DNA from: Ruicaihuangia caeni
Lineage (GTDB): Bacteria; Actinomycetota; Actinomycetes; Actinomycetales; Microbacteriaceae
NCBI RefSeq assembly: GCF_029952955.1
Contig: NZ_JASATX010000002.1
Span: forward strand, 245,316-309,315
Reading direction: 5' to 3'
Length of the DNA stretch: 64,000 nt
In this document: in pieces, positions 38,132-47,209 of the stretch
How positions within the stretch are numbered: the first letter of the stretch is position 1
Layout of the letters: every line of letters begins with the position of its first letter
Translations under genes and position numbers: made by a program
The notes under the pieces: generated by a model
Database searches by the model: none
Seen by the model: the letters and a program-made list of their open reading frames with translations, nothing else
Told to the model about the DNA's origin: nothing

Positions 38132-39766
38132 ATGAATCGTGCAGACCTTCACGCTCCGGTGGAAGGCGCGCAGAACGAGGTCCTCGTCAGGCTCGAGGGC
38201 ATCGGCAAGGTGTTCCCAGGGGTCGTCGCGAACGACGACATCAGCCTGGAGGTGCGCCGCGGGCAGGTGCACTGCCTGCTCGGCGAGAACGGCGCGGGCA
38301 AGTCGACGCTCATCAGCATCCTGGCCGGCATGCAGCAACCCGACAGCGGCCACATCGAGATCAACGGCGCGCGCGTCGCGATCAGCTCTCCGCGCGTCGC
38401 CATGGACCACGGCATCGGGGTCGTCTATCAGCACACGACCCTCATCCCCACCCTCACGGTGCTCGAGAATCTGATGCTCGGCGACACCGGCAGACTCCCG
38501 CTGGATCGCAAGGGCGCGATGAAGCGGCTCAAGGAGGTCAGCGCCAAGCTCGGCGCCGACATCAACCCCAATGCTCTCGCCGGCGACCTCGGTCTCGGGC
38601 AGCAGCAGCAGGTCGAGATCGCCAAGGCGATGTGGCAAGGATCGAAGGTGCTCATCCTCGACGAGCCCACCTCGATGCTGACACCGCAGGCGATCGCCGA
38701 GCTCGAAGAGAGCGTCAACCGCCTCAAGGCCGAGGGGCTCGCCGTGATCTTCATCACGCACAAGCTGCGCGAGGCATACGCGATCGGCGACTGCGTGACT
38801 GTGCTTCGTGGCGGCCGCATGGCCGCGTACATCAGTCCTGAAGAGCTGAGCCAGTACGACGAAGAGGCCGCGAAGAAGCGCATCCTCGAGGCGATGTTCG
38901 GCGACGACATCGACAACGTCAGCGCCGACCAGGCGGAGGAGCTCGCCGGTGCGACGCGCGCCGGGCAGGACCATGACGCGGATGCCGCGGCATCCCGCCC
39001 TGTCGTCCTCGAACTCCGCGGAGTCTCGAGCCACGCCGGCCGCATGGAGATCGGCATCGAAGACGTCTCAATCGCCGTGCACGCGGGCGAAGTGCTCGGC
39101 ATCGCAGGCATCGACGGCCACGGCCAGAGCGCGCTCGCCGAGACCATCGCAGGTCAGCGCTCGGCGCAGAAGGGCGCCGTGCTCTTCGAGGGCCGCGAGG
39201 TGACCAAGCTCGGCGTTCGCGCCCGCCAGCGGCTGGGACTGCGGTACGTCACCGACGACCGGCTGCACGAGGGCATCGTGGGCGACCTCTCGGTCGCGGT
39301 GAATCTCGTGCTCAAGCGCATCGGCCAAGCACCCTTCTGGAAGCGGGGGCAGATCAACCGCTCGGCGGTTCAGGCCGAAGCGGCCGAGCGGATCGCGGAG
39401 TACGAGATCCGCACGCCGGGAGCGGACACGCGCGCCGGTACGCTCTCCGGCGGAAACATCCAGAAGATCCTGCTCGCGCGCGAGCTGTCGCACGACCCGA
39501 AGGTCGTCGTGTTCCACAAGCCGACGTACGGTCTCGACCTCAAGACCGTGCACCGTGTTCGCGAGGCCGTGCGCCGCTTCGCAGCGGAAGGCGGGGCCGC
39601 GCTCCTCATCTCGACCGACCTCGACGAGCTCGTGGAGCTCTCCGACCGCATCGCCGTCATCTCGAAGGGCCGCATCGTCGGAGAGGTCGCGAACGACTCG
39701 TCGGGAACGAGCGAGCGAGTCGGCGAGCTCATGACCGGTTCGACCCGCGAGCCCTCGCTCGCCTGA
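38132..39766 (+). CDS. ABC transporter ATPase with two nucleotide-binding domains
   Basis: A 544-residue fused ATPase of the BMP/ribose-type importer class. Domain 1 has GENGAGKST (51-59) and LILDEPTS, but a degenerate LGQQQQ signature. Domain 2 has a degenerate Walker A (GIDGHGQSA), a canonical LSGGN signature and HKPTYGLD in place of Walker B, so only one of the two composite sites looks fully competent. Such asymmetry is known for this class, although the Lys in the second Walker B is unusual. AGAGAGAAG precedes the ATG. Confidence 0.93.
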   Translation: MNRADLHAPVEGAQNEVLVRLEGIGKVFPGVVANDDISLEVRRGQVHCLLGENGAGKSTLISILAGMQQPDSGHIEINGARVAISSPRVAMDHGIGVVYQHTTLIPTLTVLENLMLGDTGRLPLDRKGAMKRLKEVSAKLGADINPNALAGDLGLGQQQQVEIAKAMWQGSKVLILDEPTSMLTPQAIAELEESVNRLKAEGLAVIFITHKLREAYAIGDCVTVLRGGRMAAYISPEELSQYDEEAAKKRILEAMFGDDIDNVSADQAEELAGATRAGQDHDADAAASRPVVLELRGVSSHAGRMEIGIEDVSIAVHAGEVLGIAGIDGHGQSALAETIAGQRSAQKGAVLFEGREVTKLGVRARQRLGLRYVTDDRLHEGIVGDLSVAVNLVLKRIGQAPFWKRGQINRSAVQAEAAERIAEYEIRTPGADTRAGTLSGGNIQKILLARELSHDPKVVVFHKPTYGLDLKTVHRVREAVRRFAAEGGAALLISTDLDELVELSDRIAVISKGRIVGEVANDSSGTSERVGELMTGSTREPSLA

Positions 39767-39788
39767 GTCCGCGACCCAAGGACCATCC

Positions 39789-40967
39789 ATGACCACGAAT
39801 ATGCAACTCGCACCCTCCACCGGTGCGCCGCAACCCGCTCCCTCCACGGATGCGGTCCCGCAGCCCAAGCAACGAGGCCGAGGCCGCGCCGCAGTCGACG
39901 TGCTCGTGCGCACCATCACCCCGGTGGTGCTCGCGCTGCTCGCCGGTGCACTGGTGCTGCTCATGCTGGGCAAGGACCCGCTGCAGTTCTACGGCGACAT
40001 CGTCTACTACGGCCTCGCCGGCAACGGTTGGCAGAACAGCATGATCGCGATGGCGCCGCTGCTGCTCATCGCACTGGGCCTCATCATCGCCTTCCGCGGC
40101 AAGCTGTGGAACCTCGGCTACAACGGCCAGTACCTGCTCGGCGCGGCCATCGTCGCGGGCTTCGGTCCCGACATCCTGGTCTCGTTCCCGCTGGCGATCG
40201 GCATCCCGCTGCTCGCCATCATGGCCATCGTCGTGGGCGCCGCGTGGACGATCATCCCCGCGCTGCTCAAAGCGAAGTACGGCACGAACGAGATCATCAC
40301 TACGCTGATGATGTCGTTCATTGGCGTCTCGGTCACCAACATCCTGGTGAAGGGGCCGTTCCAAGACGCGAGTGTGGCGGTGCCGCAGACGCGTGAACTG
40401 CCGTTCGACGGCATGCTGCCGTACATCCCGGGCACGAAGGTGCACATCGGGTTCATCATCGCGATCCTGATGGTGCTCGCCTTCCACTTCATCCTCAAGC
40501 GCACCTCGTTCGGCCTGCGGCTCGACGTGTTCGGCGCGAGCACGAAGTCGGCGAAGCACGTGGGCATCGACGCGCGCAGGATGACGATCGTCATCTTCGT
40601 GCTCAGCGGCGCGATGATCGCGCTCGCCGCGGCCATCGACATCATGGGCCTGTGGGGCTACCTGCGCACCAACTGGAACCCTGCGTACGGCGACAAGATC
40701 CTGCCGTTCGTGTTCCTCGCCCGGCTCAACCCGCTCGCATCGATCCCGCTCGTCGCGTTCTACGCGGTGCTGGCCACCGGTGGAACGATCGCCGCGCAGG
40801 CGAGCAACTTGTCAGTCGACTTCCTCTTGGTGATCGTCGCGCTGATCCTGATGTTCATGACGATCATCGAGTACATCGGCATGAAGCGCGATCTCGGCCA
40901 GAGCTACCTGCCACAGGGGCTCCGCCAGTCGCTTCGTCTGGGCTCGGTTGGAAGGAAGAAGCAATGA
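39789..40967 (+). CDS. ABC transporter permease (BMP-type, first subunit)
   Basis: A 392-residue membrane protein with a Pro/Gln-rich cytoplasmic N-terminus (about 35 residues) and about nine hydrophobic segments. It has the coupling-helix region GLRLDVFGASTKSAKHVGID and KYGTNEIITTLMMSF typical of BPD_transp_2 nucleoside/branched-chain permeases. It follows the ATPase by 22 bases and overlaps the second permease by 4 bases. Confidence 0.9.
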   Translation: MTTNMQLAPSTGAPQPAPSTDAVPQPKQRGRGRAAVDVLVRTITPVVLALLAGALVLLMLGKDPLQFYGDIVYYGLAGNGWQNSMIAMAPLLLIALGLIIAFRGKLWNLGYNGQYLLGAAIVAGFGPDILVSFPLAIGIPLLAIMAIVVGAAWTIIPALLKAKYGTNEIITTLMMSFIGVSVTNILVKGPFQDASVAVPQTRELPFDGMLPYIPGTKVHIGFIIAILMVLAFHFILKRTSFGLRLDVFGASTKSAKHVGIDARRMTIVIFVLSGAMIALAAAIDIMGLWGYLRTNWNPAYGDKILPFVFLARLNPLASIPLVAFYAVLATGGTIAAQASNLSVDFLLVIVALILMFMTIIEYIGMKRDLGQSYLPQGLRQSLRLGSVGRKKQ

Positions 40968-41887
40968 CCGAGGCGATCCTCGTCGCATTCCTCATCGGCA
41001 CGATCGCCGCCGGCATGCCGCTCATGCTCGCGGCGCTGGGCGAGACGATCGGCGAGCAGTCTGGCGTGCTGAACCTCGGTATCGAGGGAATCATGCTCAT
41101 CGGAGGCTACTTCGGCTTCGTCGCAGTGCTCATGACGCAGTCGTTCTGGCTCGGTCTCCTTGTGGGTACGCTCGCCGGCGTGGCGAGCTCGCTCATCATG
41201 CTCGTGCTGAGCGTGTGGCTGGGGCTGAACCAGATCGTGGTCGGTATCGCGATCACGCTCGCGGGATCCGGCATCACGAGCGTGCTGCACACCCAGAACT
41301 ACGGCTCGACCAACCCGCGACTCGGTCTCGACACGCCCTGGAAGATCCCGTTCCTCAGCGACATCCCCGTCGTGGGCCCGAGCATCTTCTCGCAACCGGG
41401 CATGTTCACCGTGGCGCTGCTCATCGCGGCGGCGGTCGCCTGGTGGCTGCACAAGACGAACCCCGGACTCCGGCTCCGAGCGGCCGGACAGAAACCCGCC
41501 TCCCTGGATGCCGCCGGCGGAAGCGTGCTGCGAACCCGCTCGCTCGCGGTGCTGGCAGGCGGAGCCTTCTCCGGTCTCGGTGGCGCGTATCTCGCGCTGC
41601 TCTCGACCGGGGCGTTCACGCCCTTCATGACGCACGGACTGGGGTACATCGCGATCGTCGTCACGATGCTCGCCCGCGGTCGCATCTCCTGGGTGGTCGT
41701 GGCCTCGCTCGTCTACGGGGCCTCGGTCGCAGTGGGCACAGCCATCCAGCTGACGAACATCAACCTGCCGAACGACGTCATCAAGATGCTGCCGTTCATC
41801 ATCGTGATGATCACGCTCATCGTGTTCGCCCGCAGCGCGTACATCCCGCCGGCGCTGGCGGTTCCGTACACTCGAGGCGCTCGCTGA
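40964..41887 (+). CDS. ABC transporter permease (BMP-type, second subunit)
   Basis: A 307-residue membrane protein starting MTEAILVAFLIGTIAAGMPL, with GVLNLGIEGIMLIGGYFGF and NPGLRLRAAGQKPASLDAAG as the coupling helix. It shows about eight membrane segments. ATGA overlap with the first permease, behind GGAAGGAAG. The two form a heterodimeric channel. Confidence 0.9.
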   Translation: MTEAILVAFLIGTIAAGMPLMLAALGETIGEQSGVLNLGIEGIMLIGGYFGFVAVLMTQSFWLGLLVGTLAGVASSLIMLVLSVWLGLNQIVVGIAITLAGSGITSVLHTQNYGSTNPRLGLDTPWKIPFLSDIPVVGPSIFSQPGMFTVALLIAAAVAWWLHKTNPGLRLRAAGQKPASLDAAGGSVLRTRSLAVLAGGAFSGLGGAYLALLSTGAFTPFMTHGLGYIAIVVTMLARGRISWVVVASLVYGASVAVGTAIQLTNINLPNDVIKMLPFIIVMITLIVFARSAYIPPALAVPYTRGAR

Positions 41888-41925
41888 GCCACCCCGGCAT
41901 CGAAGCACCGATTTAAGGAGTCACT

Positions 41926-43104
41926 GTGTCGACAGCACCACTCGATTTCACCCTCTCAGCCGGCCCCACGATGGCGACGCCGCGAACGCTTGCGGCGCTC
42001 GGGTCGCCGATCGTGTACCACTACGACCCCGAATTCATCGCCACCTTCCACCGTGCGGAGGAGAAAGCCGCGAAGGTCTTCAAGACGACCAACGACATCG
42101 TGCTCATGCAGGGCGAGGCGATCGTCGGTCTCGAAGCCGCAGCGCGCGCGATGACCCGTCCCGGGATGAAAGTCCTGAACCTGGCGCAGGGCGTCTTCGG
42201 CAAGGGCATGGGCTACTGGCTCACGAGCTTCGGCGCCGAACTGCATGAGATCGAGGTGCCCTACAACGAGGCCGTCTCGCCCCAAGCGGTGGAGGAATAC
42301 CTTCAGCAGAACCCGGGTATCGAACTCGTGACCGCGGTGCACTCCGAGACGCCATCGGGTACCGTCACCGACTGCTCGAAGATCGGCCCGATCGCTGCCA
42401 AGTACGGCGCAATGACCCTGATCGATGCGGTGTCGTCGATCGGCGGGCTCGAGTTCGAGACCGATGAGTGGCAGATCGACGTGGTCGTCACCGGTGCTCA
42501 GAAATGCCTCGGAGGCCCTCCAGGGATCGCACTGCTCGCGATCAGCGATCGGGCTTGGGAGCGCATTCTCGACAACCCGAACTCCCCGCGTGACTCGTAC
42601 GTCTCCCTGGTCGACTGGAAGCTCAAGTGGAAGCAGAACGAGGCCTTCCCGTACACGCCCTCGGTCTCTGATGTGCACGGCGTCGAGTCGGTGCTCGACC
42701 AGGTGCTCGAAGAAGGGCTCGAGCAGGCGATCGCCCGCCATGCCGCCGCTGCGCGTGCCACGCGGGCGGGGGTGCGCGCGATGGGGCTGGAGCTGTGGGC
42801 GGCATCCGACGAGATCGCGGCCGACTGCGTCACGTCGGTGAGGCTGCCCGACTCTGTCGACCATGTCGAGGCGCGCACGCACATCCGCAACAACTACGGC
42901 GTCATGCTCTCGAGCGGCCAAGGTGCCGGCAACCTGCTGCGTCTGGCGCACATGGGCCCCTCGGCGCGGGGCATGTACCCGATCGTCGGCCTTGCGGCGA
43001 TGGGGCAGGGGCTGCGGGATCTCGGCATGCAGGTCGACATCGGGGCAGGCATCGACGCGGCCCTCACTGAGATCGCCGCGACCCGGCAGGCCGCGGCGGT
43101 CTGA
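41926..43104 (+). CDS. ppat: Pyridoxamine-pyruvate aminotransferase (class V fold)
   Basis: A 392-residue fold-type I aminotransferase predicted to convert pyridoxamine + pyruvate to pyridoxal + L-alanine, with the vitamer as substrate instead of bound PLP. The Schiff-base lysine is Lys193 in TGAQKCLGGPPG (Lys197 in the M. loti enzyme, as I recall). LSAGPTMATPRTLAALG, YHYDPEF, SLVDW and PYTPSVSDVHG are shared strings. It is the last gene of the transporter operon, placing uptake and first step together. Alanine- or serine-glyoxylate aminotransferase is the generic alternative. Confidence 0.87.
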   Translation: MSTAPLDFTLSAGPTMATPRTLAALGSPIVYHYDPEFIATFHRAEEKAAKVFKTTNDIVLMQGEAIVGLEAAARAMTRPGMKVLNLAQGVFGKGMGYWLTSFGAELHEIEVPYNEAVSPQAVEEYLQQNPGIELVTAVHSETPSGTVTDCSKIGPIAAKYGAMTLIDAVSSIGGLEFETDEWQIDVVVTGAQKCLGGPPGIALLAISDRAWERILDNPNSPRDSYVSLVDWKLKWKQNEAFPYTPSVSDVHGVESVLDQVLEEGLEQAIARHAAAARATRAGVRAMGLELWAASDEIAADCVTSVRLPDSVDHVEARTHIRNNYGVMLSSGQGAGNLLRLAHMGPSARGMYPIVGLAAMGQGLRDLGMQVDIGAGIDAALTEIAATRQAAAV

Positions 43105-43201
43105 GGCTCCCGGGTGCCGGCTGACTCCGCGGCGCCCTGATGACTGCTCGTGCGTGCGCCATGCGCGACTGACGCGCGCACGAGCGCACCCCGCTGCTCG
43201 G

Positions 43202-43270
43202 CTCGTCGAGGCGGCTCGGGCTCGGCTTGTCGAGGCTGCTCCACTCGTCGAGCCCGCTCCGCTCGTCGAG
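43202..43270. repeat. CTCGTCGAG palindrome repeats
   Basis: CTCGTCGAG occurs at 43202, 43244 and 43262, with a CTTGTCGAG variant at 43226. The last two lie in an 18-bp tandem. They occupy the 209-base gap between the aminotransferase and citrate-lyase-like genes and end in GCGACCGG. I regard them as intergenic repeats of the host genome. Confidence 0.75.
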
Positions 43271-43301
43271 CGACCGGCCTGATCGTCGGTCGGGGCGGCG
43301 C

Positions 43302-43307
43302 TAGGCT
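43302..43307 (+). promoter_or_regulatory. TAGGCT -10 of a leaderless transcript
   Basis: TAGGCT ends 6 bases before the GTG of the CoA ester lyase gene and no ribosome site is present. It implies transcription independent of the B6 operons. Confidence 0.5.
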
Positions 43308-43313
43308 CGCAGC

Positions 43314-44126
43314 GTGTCGTTCTCCATGGGGCCAGCGCTGCTCTTCTGCCCGGCCGATCGACCGGATCGCTACGAGAAGGCGGCCGCGCGGGCCGATGCG
43401 GTGATCCTCGACCTCGAGGATGCCGTCGCCCCGGCCGACAAGCCCGCGGCTCGCGATGCGGTTCTCCGGCATCCGCTCGATCCAGACCGCACCATCGTGC
43501 GCGTCAACGGCGGCAGCAGCGGCGCGTTCGAAGCCGACCTGGAACTGCTCGCGCAGACCGCCTACCGTACCGTCATGCTCGCCAAGGCCGAGTCGGTCGA
43601 GCAGGTGGCGTGGCTCTCGGAGTATGCCGTCATCGCGATGTGCGAGACGGCGCGAGGGGTGCTCGCTGCGCCGGAGCTCGCGGCGGTGCACAACACCGTC
43701 GGGCTTGCTTGGGGAGCCGAGGATCTCGTGGCGACCGCCGGCGGCACCTCGAGCCGTCGAGCTGACGGGCGCTACCGCGACGTGGCGCGGCACGCGCGGT
43801 CGACGGTGCTGCTCGCTGCGGCGGCGCACGGTCGTGCCGCGATCGACGCCGTGTACGTCGACCTCGCGGATCTGGGCGGGCTCGCGGCAGAAGCGGAGGA
43901 TGCCGCGGCGTCGGGCTTCGCGGCGTCGGCGTGCATCCACCCGAGCCAGGTCCCGGTGATCAGGCAGGCGTATCGGCCCGCTGCGCACGAGGTCGAGTGG
44001 GCGCGGGCCGTGCTGGTCGCGGCAGAGGGGGAGCCGGGTGCCTTCCGCTTCCGCGACGCAATGGTCGACGCCCCGGTGCTCGCCCACGCGAACCGCATCC
44101 TCGCGCGGGCCGACGCCCCGCAGTGA
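43314..44126 (+). CDS. HpcH/HpaI-CitE family CoA ester lyase
   Basis: A 270-residue TIM-barrel protein like citrate lyase beta (CitE). LFCPADRPDRYEKAAARADAVILDLEDAV carries the metal/CoA residues, AMCETARGV the Glu and GAEDLVA the Asp. CIHPSQV is near the end. Substrates range from citryl- to malyl- or methylmalyl-CoA and cannot be chosen here. GTG 43314 fits the leaderless promoter; ATG 43326 is an alternative. Its link to B6 degradation is doubtful. Confidence 0.82.
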   Translation: MSFSMGPALLFCPADRPDRYEKAAARADAVILDLEDAVAPADKPAARDAVLRHPLDPDRTIVRVNGGSSGAFEADLELLAQTAYRTVMLAKAESVEQVAWLSEYAVIAMCETARGVLAAPELAAVHNTVGLAWGAEDLVATAGGTSSRRADGRYRDVARHARSTVLLAAAAHGRAAIDAVYVDLADLGGLAAEAEDAAASGFAASACIHPSQVPVIRQAYRPAAHEVEWARAVLVAAEGEPGAFRFRDAMVDAPVLAHANRILARADAPQ

Positions 44127-44145
44127 AGCGCGGGCGAGGGCGCCG

Positions 44146-45093
44146 CTAGATCTTGCGAAGCAAGACGCTCGACACGGTGTGATCGCTCGCCTTGCGCAGC
44201 ACGAGTGAGGCGCGTGCTCGTGTCGGCAGCACGTTCTGCAGCAGGTTCGGCTCGTTGATCTCGGTCCAGAACCGCTTGGCGCGCGCTCGCGCCTCCTCTT
44301 CGGTGAGCGTGGCATACCGGTGGAAGTACGACTTCGGATCGGCGAAGGCTCCGCGCTGAAGCTTCAAGAACCGGCGCGTGTACCACTCGGCGATGTCGCC
44401 CGTTCGCGCATCGACGTACACGGTGAAGTCGAACAGGTCGCTCACAGCGAGTCGCGCTCCTGGCGTGGGCGGCTGCAGCACATTGAGCCCCTCCACGATC
44501 AGGATGTCGGGGCGCCGCACCACGACCTCGGCATCCGGCACGATGTCGTAGCTCAAATGCGAGTAGAACGGGGCACGCACCTCTGGGGCGCCGCTCTTCA
44601 CCTGCGACACGAACCGCAGCAGCGCCCGCCGGTTGTAGCTCTCCGGGAACCCCTTGCGCTCCATCAGCCCCCGCCGTTCGAGTTCGGCGTTCGGGTACAG
44701 GAACCCGTCGGTCGTCACGAGCTCGACGCGAGGGGTGTCATCCCAGCGCGCGAGGAGTTCGCGCAACAGGCGCGCGATGGTCGACTTGCCCACCGCCACC
44801 GATCCGGCGACGCCGATCACGAACGGCGTGGTGCCGGCCTTTTCTCCGAGGAACGCGCTGACGTCGCGGTGCAGGCGACGCGCGCCCGCGGCGTACAGGT
44901 TCAACAGCCGACTGAGCGGGATGTAGACCTCTTCGACCTCGCGCATGTCGATGACATCGCCGAGGCCCTGCAGCTGCACGAGCTCGTACTCCGTGAGCGG
45001 CATCGCGGCGGCGGGCGCGAGTTCGGACCAGCGATCACGCCCGATCTCGACGAACGGGGTGAGCTGGCCGTTCGAGGCGTTCGCGGAACCCAT
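44146..45093 (-). CDS. coaA: Pantothenate kinase, type I
   Basis: A 315-residue P-loop kinase for the first step of coenzyme A synthesis. [11 protein letters not shown] is at 94-104, with [27 protein letters not shown] and the [14 protein letters not shown] strand following. ATG 45093 gives the normal length, and the longer frame to 45270 would overlap the glmS promoter. Convergent with the CoA ester lyase gene, divergent from glmS. Confidence 0.96.
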   Translation of the reverse strand: MGSANASNGQLTPFVEIGRDRWSELAPAAAMPLTEYELVQLQGLGDVIDMREVEEVYIPLSRLLNLYAAGARRLHRDVSAFLGEKAGTTPFVIGVAGSVAVGKSTIARLLRELLARWDDTPRVELVTTDGFLYPNAELERRGLMERKGFPESYNRRALLRFVSQVKSGAPEVRAPFYSHLSYDIVPDAEVVVRRPDILIVEGLNVLQPPTPGARLAVSDLFDFTVYVDARTGDIAEWYTRRFLKLQRGAFADPKSYFHRYATLTEEEARARAKRFWTEINEPNLLQNVLPTRARASLVLRKASDHTVSSVLLRKI

Positions 45094-45100
45094 TCCAGTC

Positions 45101-45106
45101 AGCGTA
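45101..45106 (-). promoter_or_regulatory. TACGCT -10 of a leaderless coaA transcript
   Basis: Read on the minus strand, TACGCT ends 7 bases before the coaA ATG, with an AT-rich TATTAAC just upstream and no Shine-Dalgarno sequence. Confidence 0.5.
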
Positions 45107-45255
45107 GTTAATACGAGAAGAACTTCGGATGCCGCGATCCGCGGTGCGGTCCGGGCACACCGCGCCGCGGTGGCGCGAACCGCCCGCGGGCCGGGCCATG
45201 CGGCGGAGCGCCGCCGCCCCGGCATCCGCTCGGAAACAGCACGGAAAGCGCCCCC

Positions 45256-45261
45256 TAGAAT
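45256..45261 (+). promoter_or_regulatory. TAGAAT -10 of a leaderless glmS transcript
   Basis: TAGAAT is 7 bases before the glmS ATG. The upstream CCCCC and the lack of a ribosome site support a leaderless start. Confidence 0.55.
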
Positions 45262-45268
45262 CGAGCGC

Positions 45269-47116
45269 ATGTGTGGAATCGTGGGCTATGTCGGCAGTGA
45301 CCGGAGCATCGAAGTGCTCATGGGCGGCCTGCGCCGGCTCGAGTACCGTGGCTACGACTCGGCGGGAGTCGCGGTCATCGACGGCGACGGCGACCTCGGT
45401 TCCCGCAAGCGGTCGGGCAAGCTCAAGGTGCTTGCCGACGACCTCAAGCGCCACCCCCTCGACAACGGCGGCACCGGAATCGGTCACACCCGCTGGGCGA
45501 CCCACGGCGGTCCGACCGATGAGAACGCGCACCCGCACCTCGGCGACGACGGCAAGCTCGCCCTCATCCACAACGGCATCATCGAGAACTTCGCCGCGCT
45601 CAAGCAGGAGTTGCTCGACGCGGGCGAGACCTTCACCAGCGAGACCGACAGCGAAGTCGCGGCGCTGCTGGTAGGCCGCGCCTATCGCGAGACGGGCGAC
45701 CTCACAGCCGCCATGCAGCAGGTGGTGAACCGGCTCGACGGCGCCTTCACGCTGCTCGCGATCCACCGCGACCAGCCGGGCGTCGTCGTGGGTGCCCGCC
45801 GCAACTCTCCGCTCATCGTCGGCCTGGGAGAGGGCGAGAACTTCCTCGGCTCCGATGTCGCGGCCTTCATCGAGCACACTCGCCGGGCCGTCGCGATCGG
45901 CCAGGACCAGCTCGTGACCATCCGCCCCGACGAGGTCACCATCACCGACTTCCACGGCAACGTGGCCGAGTTCGAGCCCTTCGAGGTCGCGTGGGACGCC
46001 TCCGCATCCGAAAAGGGCGGCTGGCCGAACTTCATGTCGAAGGAGATCAGCGAGGAGCCCGAAGCGGTCGCGAACACGCTGCTCGGTCGCGTGACCGACG
46101 GGCTCGTGCAACTCGACGAGCTCGCCGAACTCGATCAGACGCTGCGCGATATCGACCGCGTGACCATCGTCGCCTGCGGAACCGCCGCCTATGCCGGCAT
46201 GGTCGGCAAGTACGCCGTCGAGCAGTGGGCGCGGGTGCCAGTCGAGGTCGAGCTCGCCCACGAGTTCCGCTACCGCGAGCCGGTGCTGAGCGAACGCACT
46301 CTCGTCGTGTCGATCAGCCAGTCCGGCGAGACCATGGACACCCTCATGGCGGTGAAGTACGCGGCCGAGCACGGTGCGAAGACGCTGTCGATCTGCAACA
46401 CGCAGGGTGCCACGATTCCCCGCGAGTCGGATGCCGTGCTCTACACGCACGCCGGCCCTGAAGTCGCAGTCGCCTCGACGAAGGCCTTCGTCGCGCAGAT
46501 CACCGCGCTGTACCTCTTCGGTCTGCACCTCGCACGGCTCCGCGCTTCGCTCGACGAACGTGCCCACCGCGACCTGGTGACCGAGCTGACGGACGTTCCG
46601 GCGAAGATCGATCTCGTGCTCGATACGAGCGAGCGCATCAGCGAGCTCGCGCACTGGATGGCAGACACCCGATCGGTGCTCTTCCTCGGTCGCCACGTCG
46701 GGTACCCGGTCGCTCTTGAAGGCGCGCTGAAGCTCAAGGAGCTGGCGTACATCCATGCAGAGGGATTCGCCGCGGGCGAGCTGAAGCATGGCCCGATCGC
46801 GCTCATCGAGCCCGGTCAGATCGTCTTCGTGGTCGTGCCGAGCCCGCGTGACGAGCGATCGCTGCACGCCAAGGTCGTCTCGAACATCCAGGAGATCCGC
46901 GCACGCGGTGCGCGCGTGATCGCGATCGCCGAGCAGGGGGATGCCGCCGTGCTCCCGTTCGCCGACGAGGTCATCCAGATCCCGCTCGCCGGACCGTTCT
47001 TCGAGCCGATGCTGGCCGTCGTGCCGTTGCACATCTTCGCTCGCGACCTCGCGACCGCGAAGGGCCTCGACGTCGACCAGCCTCGCAACCTGGCGAAGTC
47101 GGTCACTGTCGAGTAG
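45269..47116 (+). CDS. glmS: Glutamine-fructose-6-phosphate aminotransferase
   Basis: A 615-residue enzyme that commits fructose-6-phosphate to amino-sugar synthesis. Cys2 in MCGIVGYVG is the glutaminase nucleophile, with [16 protein letters not shown] following. Two SIS domains ([23 protein letters not shown]) form the synthase half and the C-terminus ends KSVTVE. The ATG is fixed by the need for Cys at position 2. No glmS ribozyme was seen upstream. Confidence 0.98.
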   Translation: MCGIVGYVGSDRSIEVLMGGLRRLEYRGYDSAGVAVIDGDGDLGSRKRSGKLKVLADDLKRHPLDNGGTGIGHTRWATHGGPTDENAHPHLGDDGKLALIHNGIIENFAALKQELLDAGETFTSETDSEVAALLVGRAYRETGDLTAAMQQVVNRLDGAFTLLAIHRDQPGVVVGARRNSPLIVGLGEGENFLGSDVAAFIEHTRRAVAIGQDQLVTIRPDEVTITDFHGNVAEFEPFEVAWDASASEKGGWPNFMSKEISEEPEAVANTLLGRVTDGLVQLDELAELDQTLRDIDRVTIVACGTAAYAGMVGKYAVEQWARVPVEVELAHEFRYREPVLSERTLVVSISQSGETMDTLMAVKYAAEHGAKTLSICNTQGATIPRESDAVLYTHAGPEVAVASTKAFVAQITALYLFGLHLARLRASLDERAHRDLVTELTDVPAKIDLVLDTSERISELAHWMADTRSVLFLGRHVGYPVALEGALKLKELAYIHAEGFAAGELKHGPIALIEPGQIVFVVVPSPRDERSLHAKVVSNIQEIRARGARVIAIAEQGDAAVLPFADEVIQIPLAGPFFEPMLAVVPLHIFARDLATAKGLDVDQPRNLAKSVTVE

Positions 47117-47209
47117 TCCGTTCCGGGCCCCGGCCCGTCAGACTGGGTTGTGATGGATGAGGCCGGGAAGAGACCCCGTGAAGAAGGCTGCAGTGGAGAG
47201 AGCGCGCGC

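Noticed and set aside
29042-43104. 5-pyridoxate (pathway II) route, or a nicotinate degradation cluster
   Set aside because: Pyridoxamine-pyruvate aminotransferase, FHMPC dehydrogenase and the dicarboxylate decarboxylase belong to the 4-pyridoxate route; no nicotinate hydroxylase or maleamate genes are present.
45241-45268. glmS ribozyme upstream of glmS
   Set aside because: The space between the divergent coaA and glmS starts is about 175 bases, with a leaderless glmS promoter, and shows no ribozyme core.
45094-45270. N-terminal extension of coaA to 45270
   Set aside because: It would cover the glmS promoter and start codon on the other strand and is not part of the kinase fold.
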